Origin: Lachnospiraceae bacterium
GTDB lineage: Bacteria > Bacillota > Clostridia > Lachnospirales > Lachnospiraceae
Length of the DNA stretch: 64,000 nt
Direction of reading: 5' to 3'
Assembly (NCBI GenBank): GCA_009911035.1
Contig: QXWO01000025.1
Coordinates: 1 to 64,000 of the forward strand
Position 1 is the first letter of the stretch. The number at the start of each line of letters is the position of its first letter. Below the pieces are notes generated by a model that worked only from the letters and a program-made list of their open reading frames with translations, had not been told where the DNA came from and ran no database searches. Made by a program: the position numbers and the translations under genes. Of the stretch, positions 1 to 8,819 are shown piece by piece.

Positions 1-33
1 CGTTGTGGAAAAAATTCATATTAAAAATTTATA

Positions 34-75
34 AAAAACCTGCTAAAAAGTCTTGACTTTTGTTAGCAGGTTTTT
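34..75. terminator. Bidirectional intrinsic terminator
   Basis: AAAAACCTGCTAA at 34-46 pairs with TTAGCAGGTTTTT at 63-75 around a 16-base loop. A-tract and T-tract flank a 13-bp perfect stem, so it can act on both strands. The gene it serves on the left lies outside the window. Confidence 0.8.
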
Positions 76-296
76 ATAGAAAATATCAATCTTCTTTTTG
101 GCTTGTTTAACCACTCTATCTGCCTCTTTTAACGCAGTTCTTCTTATAACTCACTTACGAACCATATGATTCAAGCCTTAATATCCATTTCAATTTATCT
201 AATTCTTCTTCACTTACTCTAATGCTCATAGAAATTGAGATTTCTTACTACTGCAATTATCTGATTGCTAATTAATTATCAACCGGAAATCTTCCA

Positions 297-557
297 TTAA
301 ACACCATAAAGTTCTTCATATGAAATATACTTATTTTCTGGTTCAATACAAGAGGACAACACACTATCTGGTTCATCTAACAAAAACCAATTACCTTGTA
401 ATGCCCCGCAACATTCACAATGATTCGCAAAGCATTTTCCACCTATTGTTTTTGAATATCCCGTTTTAACAGAATAGTTTTGTTTTAAGTATCTTAACAA
501 TTTGGAAAATGGCAGTTCCTTTCCATGAAAAAACTGCCACCTTATAAACTGATTTAT
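297..557 (-). pseudogene. C-terminal remnant of a zinc-ribbon-like hypothetical protein
   Basis: The open frame from 557 down to 297 has no credible start: the only candidate is a TTG at 500 without a ribosome-binding site, and sense-looking residues (FIRWQFFHGKELPFSKL) continue upstream to a stop at 558. The core is CFANHCECCGALQG followed by NWFLLDEPDS, a Cys cluster resembling the C-terminal metal-binding end of a widespread clostridial hypothetical protein that normally has an N-terminal CWKC motif. Only the last ~87 residues are present, so this is read as a 5'-truncated remnant at the edge of the mobile region. Function unknown; family assignment is from memory of the motif. Confidence 0.5.
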
Positions 558-573
558 TTAGCAGTAAACAATG

Positions 574-711
574 TCATTTCAAGGCTCTTTCAAAAAATGG
601 TGTAATAGTGGTGTAGTAAGCGCCATATCCCGCCGCGAAATCATTGATTTTGCAGGCTTTTCCGGAACTTTTCAAGATATTGGCGTGGCACACGAAAAGT
701 ATTTTTATCAT
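574..711 (-). CDS. 45-residue small protein beginning like a low-molecular-weight tyrosine phosphatase
   Basis: A 45-codon frame starts with ATG at 711 behind a strong AGGAGGA site about nine bases upstream. Its first residues, MIKILFVCHANI, match the start of the low-molecular-weight protein-tyrosine phosphatase family (consensus ILFVCxGN), but it then diverges (LKSSGKACKINDF, ending PFFERALK). The catalytic CX5R loop is not complete, so phosphatase activity is not expected. Similar short frames recur in gut Firmicute mobile DNA as far as I recall. It could be a genuine peptide or a relic of element insertion into a phosphatase gene. It sits just downstream of the nested inverted repeat at 731-824. 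Confidence 0.35.
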   Translation of the reverse strand: MIKILFVCHANILKSSGKACKINDFAAGYGAYYTTITPFFERALK

Positions 712-730
712 AATAAATTTTCCTCCTAAA

Positions 731-824
731 ATGCCCCGATTTGCCGTGTTTTGGCACGATTTGCGAGGTTTGAAATTTCCGTCAAATTTGTTAAAAATGT
801 AACGGAAATGGCAAAACGGGGCAT
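731..824. repeat. Nested inverted repeat
   Basis: Outer arms ATGCCCCG (731-738) and CGGGGCAT (817-824) are each followed inward by TTTGCC/GGCAAA. Inner arms TTTCCGT (776-782) and ACGGAAA (802-808) enclose an AT-rich loop. The arms form a symmetric two-tier cruciform or RNA hairpin. No T-tract follows, so a simple terminator is unlikely; a recombinase, replication or operator site is possible. The start of the 45-residue frame lies next to it. Confidence 0.5.
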
Positions 825-981
825 ATTGATTCCGTCAATCGTAGTAGGAATTGGGGGTTTTTACTACTGTGAGGTTTTAACCTATTCATAAATACAAACT
901 AATACAAGGAAATATGGAACACTTTCCTGTTTCCGTTCTTGAAAACAATATGAATTTTGATTGTCACTTCAACATAAAAAA

Positions 982-1425
982 TCATTCATTGTTGATAGCT
1001 TTTGCCTTTGCATATAAAACAGCAATCAAATTTAATGTATCAGTTGACTGTAAAATTTCACCTAATGCATGAGTAAACTCATCTGTATTATCACATATAT
1101 ATTTTGGATTGGACATCGCCATATCATCTTCGTAACTATTTCCAACCGTAATAGCAACTGGATATGTTGATTCCGGTTTTGAGTATACAATTAATAGCGT
1201 TTTTCTATATTTATCCAAAGCAGGAACCATCAGCTCAAAAACAGTTGCTATATCATATCCTATCTGCGAATTTTTAATTTTCATTAAACTTGATACTCCA
1301 TATATGTTATATCCCGTCTTATCACCTAAATTATCCATTTGCTCTTTTAATATAGTCTCTGGTATGTCAACAACATATTTTTCCAATTCTCTTTCGTCTC
1401 TAAATCCCCACAAATCTTTACCCAT
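982..1425 (-). CDS. Hypothetical protein, second gene of the EEP unit
   Basis: This 147-residue soluble protein begins MGKDLWGFRDERELEKY and contains the stretch LIVYSKPESTYPVAITVG. I see no signal peptide, membrane segment or known catalytic motif. The start at 1425 lies three bases after the EEP stop codon (1429-1431), inside an ATTCCTCC-complement ribosome-binding context, so the two genes are tightly coupled and probably work together. The EEP promoter is now separated from this gene by the inserted 5.7-kb element, so its expression may be lost or come from element read-through. I do not recognise the family; small partners of EEP nucleases in defence or toxin-antitoxin systems would be one possibility, but that is inference. 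Confidence 0.6.
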   Translation of the reverse strand: MGKDLWGFRDERELEKYVVDIPETILKEQMDNLGDKTGYNIYGVSSLMKIKNSQIGYDIATVFELMVPALDKYRKTLLIVYSKPESTYPVAITVGNSYEDDMAMSNPKYICDNTDEFTHALGEILQSTDTLNLIAVLYAKAKAINNE

Positions 1426-1428
1426 TTT

Positions 1429-1881
1429 CTATTCCTCCATAATCTCAAATTTTAGCGGCAAATGATCTGAATATTTCTTTTTATCTATCTTTCCATTTTT
1501 CATAAAACTCATTTTGTTTATTTCTGTAATATAATCAAAATATGTCCATTCGAACCTGTCTATCAATGGAGGTCTTAATAAAACTTCATCAAATGAATAC
1601 CAATACATTGACTTGCTTTGTTGATCATTTTCTGAATAATAAGAACCTTGTGCATTTCCCTTTTTTCCAATTAATTGCCACATAGGATTATAATAAAACA
1701 AACATTGTTCTCCGTTCACTTTTCTGCTTATAGTTTTTGCTTTTTCCATTGACATTGTAGCATTAAAAGCATTTACTCCTGCAATCCCATATGAGTACGG
1801 TTGTAAATTAAAGTCCCCTACAACAAAATGTTTACGGTTAGAGGGAAGTAATTTCAGATTAGGCGGTATAGCCCCGATTAC
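1429..1881 (-). pseudogene. 3' half of split endonuclease/exonuclease/phosphatase (EEP) gene
   Basis: Reading from about 1881 down to the stop at 1429 gives LVIGAIPPN, then FVVGDFNLQP, and ends in SDHLPLKFEI. GDFN and SDHLP are the two C-terminal active-site blocks of the EEP superfamily (DNase I, APE1, sphingomyelinase-like phosphatases). The N-terminal blocks (FWN, LAESEN) are found 5.7 kb away at 7606-8025 in the same strand and phase. Joining the two restores a protein of about 290 residues, the family's usual size. Without a start codon the half may only be translated from the internal ATG at 1755, giving 108 residues lacking half the active site. Confidence 0.85.
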
Positions 1882-1907
1882 AAGGGCTGTACCGTCTTTT
1901 TGAGTGT

Positions 1908-3581
<1,674 letters not shown>

Positions 3582-3601
3582 CTAACCCTATTATAGCGCA
3601 C

Positions 3602-3802
3602 TTACCCCTGTTTGTCATTGGGCGGCTTGACGGTTTCCGATTTTATGAGCCGTATCATCTTGTCGCGGAGCCGTTCCGAGCCGCCGCAGGAGGTAGACAC
3701 TTCATAGTATGTGCCGCCGATTTTGTAGCAGACGGTTTCTTCTGTTGGCTTTCTCTTTTGAGGTACAAATTCGCTGTCCTTGATTTCCAGTTCCCAATCC
3801 AT
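3602..3802 (-). CDS. TnpW-like transposon-encoded small protein
   Basis: This 66-residue protein has the core TVCYKIGGTYYEVSTSCGGS and then RLRDKMIRLIKSE, matching the short TnpW-type proteins encoded next to large serine recombinases in clostridial elements. It lies 62 bp upstream of the recombinase on the same strand, with GGAAGG before its ATG. It may modulate recombination or be regulatory; the family's function is not established. The second element in this window has a similarly placed small gene at 51714-51893. Confidence 0.7.
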   Translation of the reverse strand: MDWELEIKDSEFVPQKRKPTEETVCYKIGGTYYEVSTSCGGSERLRDKMIRLIKSETVKPPNDKQG

Positions 3803-4122
3803 TCTTTTTTCCCTTCCTTTCCGTATTTGTTAAAGTGATAAGTTTCGGAGCAAGCATAGGAAAAGGGTACCCTTTTCCGTAAATCTGCCCGTCCGCGCTA
3901 TGGCTTGCCGGACAGATTTTGCTTGTTGGGAAGCTTCCCAAACCCTCTTGAAAATCCTCTCACTACCTACAACACCACACAGGGCGGTTTTGACGAAGTT
4001 TTGAAAAATTTCTTCAAAAAGTTTTCCTTGTTTCCTACTACGGTGAAAATTAGAAAATGCCAAAGAAATACAGAAGAAATGCTTCTGTTGTTACTAAAAA
4101 CCATTAAAAACTATTTTGAATA

Positions 4123-4150
4123 TGCCCTTTGTCAATATTGACAAAGGGCA
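4123..4150. repeat. 28-bp perfect palindrome
   Basis: TGCCCTTTGTCAAT is followed immediately by its exact reverse complement, giving a loopless palindrome of 28 bp. It lies in the 616-bp non-coding stretch 3803-4418 between the TnpW-like gene and the divergent methyltransferase gene. No other clear gene is seen in that stretch; a 21-codon frame at 4216-4281 (MSHNRWHGYDW...) without a strong ribosome-binding site is the only other candidate. A perfect palindrome of this length is more typical of a dimeric regulator's operator or a recombination/replication site than of a terminator. Confidence 0.8.
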
Positions 4151-4418
4151 CTCTTTCATGTAAGATAAACATATAAAAAACAAATAGAAAAGGTGATGAA
4201 TGTCCGGCGTATCAGATGTCACATAATCGGTGGCATGGATATGACTGGAGAAGAGTAGATAAAATCAATTCAATAGCTTAAAACTAACTGTTATTACAGT
4301 TTTGTTTTTATGCCTAATGTTTGATTTTATTTTACTCTTAACTATTCTTCGTCATTTGAGCGATTAGTCGTAGAGTAAAATCTACGGCTTTTTCTTTTGC
4401 TCACAGAAAGGAGAAGTA

Positions 4419-5249
4419 ATGTTAAAGAATATCGAAACTGTTTTAGAAAAACCAATCCTTTACAAAAAAACGGAGGGTGAATTTTGGAATGATGAGCATA
4501 TCTCCATGCAAATGCTAAAGGCTCATCTCAATCCAGAATTTGACGGAGCAAGCAGGAAACATACATTTATTGAAGAATCTGTTGCATGGATAACGGAACT
4601 TGTATCACCGATAGATTATCCGTTACTCTTTGATATTGGATGTGGTCCGGGAATATATGCAGAGAAATTTGCAAGACAAGGGTACTATGTTACAGGTATT
4701 GATTTTTCTAAGAGGTCAATAGACTATGCGAAAAATTCTGCATTAAAACAGGGATTGGATATTTCATATTTATATCAAAATTATTTGAACATGGAATTAA
4801 ATACGGCTTTTGATTTTGCAACAATGATATATTGCGATTATGGGGCATTGTCAACAGATGACCGAAAAACGCTTATGCAGAATGTTTATTCCCACTTGAA
4901 AGCCGGCGGAAAATTCTTATTGGATGTATTTTCCGCAGAAAAGTATAATTCATTTTTACAAACACGGACATGGGAGGTCTGCAACAACGGAGGATTTTGG
5001 AGCAATGAGAAATATGTGGCATTTTATGGTAATTATAAGTATGCGCCCAATGTTACTTTAGAACAGGCTTCCATTATTAAAGACAGTGGCGTATTCCAGT
5101 ATTATATCTGGAATACATACTTTACAAAAGAAACTTTGATTAGTGAAGCACAGGAGGTTGGATTCAAATTGCGTGGAGTATGGGCAGATGTTGCAGGAAG
5201 TGTGTATTCTGATAAGGCATTTACGCTTGCAATGCTTTTTGAAAAATAA
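4419..5249 (+). CDS. Class I SAM-dependent methyltransferase (element cargo)
   Basis: This 276-residue protein has the Rossmann SAM-binding signature LLFDIGCGPGIYAEKFA (residues ~68-84), motif II acidic residue in VTGIDFS, and a later AGGKFLLDVFS block. It is therefore a class I methyltransferase, probably acting on a small molecule. The N-terminal GEFWNDEHISMQML and the WxxExY-like C-terminal half are shared with a methyltransferase group often carried by clostridial mobile elements. An AGAAAGGAGAA ribosome-binding site precedes the ATG. It is transcribed opposite to the recombinase and followed by two hairpins. Substrate unknown; resistance to a compound is possible but nothing in the sequence proves it. 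Confidence 0.85.
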   Translation: MLKNIETVLEKPILYKKTEGEFWNDEHISMQMLKAHLNPEFDGASRKHTFIEESVAWITELVSPIDYPLLFDIGCGPGIYAEKFARQGYYVTGIDFSKRSIDYAKNSALKQGLDISYLYQNYLNMELNTAFDFATMIYCDYGALSTDDRKTLMQNVYSHLKAGGKFLLDVFSAEKYNSFLQTRTWEVCNNGGFWSNEKYVAFYGNYKYAPNVTLEQASIIKDSGVFQYYIWNTYFTKETLISEAQEVGFKLRGVWADVAGSVYSDKAFTLAMLFEK

Positions 5250-5285
5250 TTGCTTATAACACCATTTGTTGAATAAATAACAAAA

Positions 5286-5403
5286 TCTGCCCGGCGGCAG
5301 AAAAGAAAAAAACCGCTGTTCGGGCAGAAGATTTATTGCGCTCATTTATCGAAAATAACATCAGACGGCGGTTTTGAAATAACAATCAAAGCCGCCGTTT
5401 TTA
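5286..5403 (+). terminator. Tandem hairpins after the methyltransferase gene
   Basis: The first hairpin pairs ATCTGCCCG near 5286 with CGGGCAGAAGAT near 5331. The second pairs ACGGCGGTTTTGA (5365-5377) with TCAAAGCCGCCGT (5386-5398) and ends in a T run, a standard intrinsic terminator for the methyltransferase transcript. Confidence 0.75.
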
Positions 5404-5450
5404 TGTAGCAAGACAGCTTTCATGGATATGGCGGTATTGGAGGTGCTGCT

Positions 5451-5561
5451 ATGTCTGTTTTTTATTTCGCGGGTAGTTTGGGTTATGGTGAATTATCAAA
5501 AAAATCTTGTCTTGTGAAGAGGGATATTCTGCCTATGGATATGAATACACATATCATTTAG
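5451..5561 (+). CDS. Possible 36-residue peptide
   Basis: A short frame starts at ATG 5451 (MSVFYFAGSLGYGEL...) behind a good GGAGGTG site five bases upstream and ends at TAG 5561. It lies between the methyltransferase terminator and the sigma-factor gene. The ribosome-binding site is the main support; no relative is recognised. It could be a leader peptide for the genes that follow. The rest of the 5404-5663 gap shows nothing else identifiable. Confidence 0.3.
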   Translation: MSVFYFAGSLGYGELSKKSCLVKRDILPMDMNTHII

Positions 5562-5663
5562 TATGTCTTAGTAACTCATATTACCAAGAACCAATGTGGA
5601 TATATTCTGCATGGAGTTTTTGTTGTAATAGCCCCCTACTGGGAAGAAAGGGGGTGAGAGAAG

Positions 5664-6122
5664 ATGAGATATTCTGAACAGTTCATGGAACATATCGAAT
5701 ATGCGTTTCATGCGTTCTGCAAGATTGTCCTGCGCCATGAAGCAATCAACGCATGGCGGGATTTGAAGCGGAAAGAGGAACGGGAAATATCCCTTGACTA
5801 TCTGATGTCAGAACGATATTTTGAACCGTCTGCTATGGACAGCTATTTTGAAAAGCAGGATAAGCCGACTGTATTTCTTGTGTTTGGAAAGGAAGTTGCC
5901 GTTGATGATGAACGGTTAGCAAAGGCATTATCGAGATTGCCGCAGTTACGACAGGAAGTCCTGCTATTGTATTACTTTGTTGGTTATCGTGATGAAGCTA
6001 TCGGCAGATTGTACGGGCGTTGCAGAAGTACGATAAACAGTCGGAGAAATGTTGCACTGAAACAGTTACGGAAAGAATGGGAGAGATTGGAACATGAGGA
6101 ACAAGAAACTGATACCTTTTGA
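5664..6122 (+). CDS. Sigma-70-like regulator of conjugative-transposon type
   Basis: This 152-residue protein resembles the Tn916 Orf7-type sigma-like factor that drives element genes. The C-terminal part (residues ~95-140) has RLPQLRQEVLLLYYFVG and then RSTINSRRNVALKQLRKEW, a region-4 helix-turn-helix. The N-terminal region-2-like part is short and lacks a strong -10-binding signature, as usual for this subfamily. AAGGGGGTG precedes the ATG. It overlaps the next gene by 29 bp, which is the Tn916-family orf7/orf8 arrangement. Confidence 0.8.
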   Translation: MRYSEQFMEHIEYAFHAFCKIVLRHEAINAWRDLKRKEEREISLDYLMSERYFEPSAMDSYFEKQDKPTVFLVFGKEVAVDDERLAKALSRLPQLRQEVLLLYYFVGYRDEAIGRLYGRCRSTINSRRNVALKQLRKEWERLEHEEQETDTF

Positions 6123-6297
6123 GGTAATCGAACGAGCCGTAGCCGGAGAACCGGAAGCGGTAGACGCGGTATTGCGGCACTACACCGCACACATCAAATA
6201 CCTGTCTATGTATAAGGGGTATATCAATGACGATACACAGGACAGATTAAAAACAAAACTGGTTGAAGCCATATTGAAATTCCGCTTCGACCGATAG
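6094..6297 (+). CDS. Small HTH protein, Tn916 Orf8-like
   Basis: This 67-residue protein (MRNKKLIPFEVIERAVAGEP...) carries the helix-turn-helix-like conjugative-transposon domain found in Tn916 Orf8. The pattern AVDAVLRHYTAHI and DRLKTKLVEAILKFRFD is typical of that family. It starts inside the sigma-like gene in another frame, so the two are translationally coupled. It probably cooperates with that protein to control element transcription. Confidence 0.8.
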   Translation: MRNKKLIPFEVIERAVAGEPEAVDAVLRHYTAHIKYLSMYKGYINDDTQDRLKTKLVEAILKFRFDR

Positions 6298-6302
6298 GAA
6301 GT

Positions 6303-6374
6303 AGCAAAGACAGGAAAAGCTGTCAAGGGTAAACTTTGCGCTACGCGCCCTTGACAGTTTTTCCTGTCTTTGCT
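6303..6374. repeat. 27-bp inverted repeat with 18-base loop
   Basis: AGCAAAGACAGGAAAA starts the left arm (6303-6329) and the right arm (6348-6374) is its reverse complement with a single G-T wobble. The 18-base loop is TAAACTTTGCGCTACGCG. In RNA this would be a very stable stem directly after the sigma/HTH pair. It resembles the large hairpins at the same place in Tn916-like elements and probably ends or stabilises that transcript. Confidence 0.75.
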
Positions 6375-6387
6375 GTTGGGCAGTCAA

Positions 6388-6424
6388 GAGGGCGAAATCA
6401 GCAGACTGCTTTCGCCCTCATTTT
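6388..6424 (+). terminator. Intrinsic terminator after the HTH gene
   Basis: GAGGGCGAAA..AGCAG (6388-6404) pairs with CTGCTTTCGCCCTC (6406-6419) and is followed by TTTTATT. Together with the preceding long inverted repeat it insulates the sigma/HTH operon from the convergent repressor gene. Confidence 0.75.
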
Positions 6425-6560
6425 ATTATGGGGTTTGTTACGCAGTAGAGGTAATTTTCCCCTTGATTTATGCGGCTTTGTGGGCGTTGAAATGACGGGG
6501 TGAGGGTTTTATGTGTCTGCTCTTAAAAACAGCGTTCTATTGCGTAACATTTGAATAATA

Positions 6561-7289
6561 TTATTCTTTCAGCTTTGCTATTTTCAGCTGTTCCACTTTT
6601 ATTTCCAATTCTAAGAGTTTCTTCTCTCTTTCAAAATCACTTTCGCGGATAGATTCATAGCGAGTGTTTATTTCATGAAGAGCTAAACTAAATTCATCCA
6701 TAGTAACACTTTTGATATAATTTTGTTTTTCATCATAAGATAGTTCTCTGGGTTTTTCATCTGATATTCTTTGTATTGTCATTCGTGGGACATTAAAATA
6801 TCGAACATACTGTAAGATATTAAATAAAATATACTTTAGCGTATCGCTATCATCACATACCATTATATCAATCAATTCTTTAATAATATCTGAATAGTTT
6901 TTTATTTCCTGTATAGTTTTTTGATTTAAACCAAGATATGAAGAAGCACGAAAGTTATTCTTATTTTTTATCTCTGATAGTCCAAAAATATATTCAATAT
7001 CACACTCCAAAATTTTACATAATTTAAGTGCTGTTTGTAAGGTTGGCATTTCTTTATTTAAGGGATTTCTCCATTTTCTAATAGTAGCAGTAGCATTGTT
7101 TCTATCTATAGAATTTTTGCAGTCATTTGCCTTACCAGCATCTAATTTTTGCAAAAGTTCAAAATCTTCTCTTGCAGTTTGCTTAGTCTGTTTTTCTTCT
7201 TTGTGATTATTTATTGGTGGAAAATGTTCTTTCATTAACTCAGAAAATCTACTCGAAAATATTTCTTTACATTTTAGGTTATTATTCAT
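6561..7289 (-). CDS. Cro/CI-type helix-turn-helix repressor
   Basis: This 242-residue protein has an XRE-like DNA-binding segment at residues ~60-105 (ATIRKWRNPLNKEMPTLQTA then LCKILECDIEYIFG). The C-terminal part is charged and ends in a helix-rich tail (LELEIKVEQLKIAKLKE) likely to oligomerise. ATG 7289 (MNNNLKCKE) was chosen because AAAGGA lies seven bases upstream. It faces the sigma/HTH operon and is the obvious candidate for the element's maintenance repressor. Near-identical arms GTTACGCAGTAG (6437-6448) and CTATTGCGTAAC (6537-6548) lie just past its stop codon. Confidence 0.75.
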   Translation of the reverse strand: MNNNLKCKEIFSSRFSELMKEHFPPINNHKEEKQTKQTAREDFELLQKLDAGKANDCKNSIDRNNATATIRKWRNPLNKEMPTLQTALKLCKILECDIEYIFGLSEIKNKNNFRASSYLGLNQKTIQEIKNYSDIIKELIDIMVCDDSDTLKYILFNILQYVRYFNVPRMTIQRISDEKPRELSYDEKQNYIKSVTMDEFSLALHEINTRYESIRESDFEREKKLLELEIKVEQLKIAKLKE

Positions 7290-7407
7290 ACTAAATCCTT
7301 TCGCTATCAATGTGAAATAGAGTATAAATTAGGGGCTTTTATAAGCTAAAATATATTGTATCATAAATTCAAGAAAATAAAAGAGTTAAGCAGGGAGGAA
7401 AATTTAT

Positions 7408-7497
7408 ATGGTCACATATGCGGACATGTTTCAATTTGGTATATTCATAGTTGCACTTATTGGATTATGCTACAATATTTTTAAACGTAGAAAGTAA
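7408..7497 (+). CDS. Holin-like toxin peptide (29 residues)
   Basis: ATG 7408 follows GGGAGG with nine bases of spacing and opens a 29-codon frame. The peptide MVTYADMFQFGIFIVALIGL plus a basic tail (NIFKRRK) has one membrane helix. This is the plan of the putative holin-like toxin family (TxpA/BsrG-like type I toxins of Firmicutes). It is followed by a terminator at 7501-7544 and located near the right end of the element, where an addiction module would help maintenance. An antisense RNA antitoxin should overlap the 3' end, but its promoter was not identified with confidence. Confidence 0.65.
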   Translation: MVTYADMFQFGIFIVALIGLCYNIFKRRK

Positions 7498-7500
7498 ACG

Positions 7501-7544
7501 AAAAAGGCAAAGAGCAAGATAATATCCTACTCTCTGCCTTTTTT
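7501..7544 (+). terminator. Intrinsic terminator of the holin-like toxin gene
   Basis: AAAAAGGCAaAGAG pairs with CTCTcTGCCTTTTTT at 7531-7544. The stem starts four bases after the toxin stop codon. Confidence 0.75.
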
Positions 7545-7605
7545 GCACCCTGTTTGTCAGCGTTGATGATAAGTTGTTGTGAATACTTCCTTATCAACGT
7601 AAAAC

Positions 7606-8025
7606 TAAGGAGCTTCTTTCTTTTTTATCATATATCGTTTCTTCTATTTTTTCAAACTGCTGACTTATTCTTTCTGCAAAATATCCCCTAGCAATCTCAT
7701 CGCTATACATTGCACTTGGAAAATGCACTGTATTCATCAAAAGTATCTTATCTCCTATGTATATTTTATATGAAGAAAAATGTTTTTCTTCTTTGTGCGG
7801 AAGGATATTAAATTGTTTTTTGGCAAATACTTTTATATTTCCTTTTGCTTTTATTACAATTTCATTCCATTCCTGGGCTTTACTATGCATTTGATTAACA
7901 AGTTTATTGCTTGATAAATTTTCTGATTCAGCAAGTACAACTATATCTGCCTCGTATTGATAAATCATATCCGCGATAATTGACGATAATTCTTTCTTGT
8001 ATATATTCCAGAAAATGATTTTCAT
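7606..8025 (-). pseudogene. 5' half of split EEP nuclease/phosphatase gene
   Basis: ATG 8025 (GGAGG ten bases upstream) opens MKIIFWNIYKKE, then VVLAESEN and NTVHFPS, the N-terminal EEP blocks holding the metal-binding Asn and Glu. After KKERSS the frame runs into element sequence and stops at 7594 (LVLR). The product is about 140 residues and lacks the GDFN and SDH blocks located at 1429-1881, so it should be inactive unless the element excises. It retains its own promoter at 8054-8082. It may be a DNA/RNA nuclease or a phosphodiesterase; EEP folds do not tell which. Confidence 0.85.
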
Positions 8026-8053
8026 CCTTCTGTGCCTCCACCAACACACTTTC

Positions 8054-8082
8054 ATTATAAATCGCAAATTTGATTGACACAA
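8054..8082 (-). promoter_or_regulatory. Promoter of the EEP unit
   Basis: On the minus strand TTGTGT (8077-8082) and TATAAT (8054-8059) are separated by 17 bp, 29 bp ahead of the ATG at 8025. The consensus -10 and ideal spacing support a vegetative sigma-A promoter. Confidence 0.7.
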
Positions 8083-8107
8083 GTATTCTCTATGAAAACT
8101 CATCAAT

Positions 8108-8133
8108 AAAAAAATGCCCTGCCGAAGCAGGGC
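8108..8133 (-). terminator. Terminator of the integrase gene
   Basis: On the minus strand GCCCTGC-TTCG-GCAGGGC is followed by ATTTTTTT, a stem of seven bp with a stable UUCG loop, 18 bp beyond the integrase stop. Confidence 0.85.
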
Positions 8134-8150
8134 GCACAAACTCTCCTTAT

Positions 8151-8788
8151 TCAGATTGCCCGGAACATCTTCTGTGAAACGGGCTTCTCTTCTTTATTCT
8201 TTTCCAGTTCCTTTCTGGCGTTCTCCAAGTCCTCCATCCGCCGCAGTTCATCCGTAGCATCCTCCAGCCCAAGATGCGTGTAGGTGTTCAGCGTCACCCT
8301 GATATCGCTGTGCCCCATCAGGTACTGTAGCGTCTTGGGGTTCACACCCGACTTCGCCATGTTGCTGCAATAGGTATGGCGGCAGATGTGGGGCGTGATG
8401 TTCGGCATCTGCACCCGGTAGATATCGTTGTACCGCTTGACCATGTGGTTGAATCGGTGTTCCCAATGCATCGCCACCAGAGGGTTGCAGTCCTTATCCG
8501 TGAAAAGGAAGCCGCTGTACCCGTCAATCACCCTTTCAACCTTTGGCGGCTCCCTGTCCTCAATGATCGCCCGGAAACACTGCGCCACGTCCTCCGTCAT
8601 GGGCAACTTCCTTGTCCCCGCATTCGTCTTGGTGGATTCGATGACCAGCCGCATATCGGAAGTCCGCTGCAACTGGTGGTCGATGTTGATGACCTTGTTC
8701 TCCAGGTCGATATCCCGAAGGGTCAGCCCGCAAAATTCCGAGATGCGCATCCCCGTGTGGAAAAGGATATATGATTTTGTCAAGATTA
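8151..8788 (-). pseudogene. Tyrosine integrase, Tn916 type, 5'-truncated by an IS
   Basis: The catalytic domain is complete: Arg in FHTGMRISEFCGL, Lys in TKTNAGTRK, HICRHTY, GHSDI, and the nucleophile in NTYTHLG. It closely resembles Tn916/Tn1549-family integrases, which are about 380-410 residues long. Only about 210 residues remain: the frame enters the terminal repeat of the IS3-family copy at 8789, so the arm-binding and core-binding domains are gone. The protein is presumably dead. It marks an older integrative element into which the IS and, later or earlier, the serine-recombinase element moved. Confidence 0.88.
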
Positions 8789-8819
8789 GTTGACACATTT
8801 TCCTCAAGGATTTTGTATC

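Noticed and set aside
7561-7600. CGTTGATGATAAG / CTTATCAACG inverted arms near the right element end
   Set aside because: Could be part of the recombinase site, but arms are unequal and the left end has no matching copy, so not listed as a feature.
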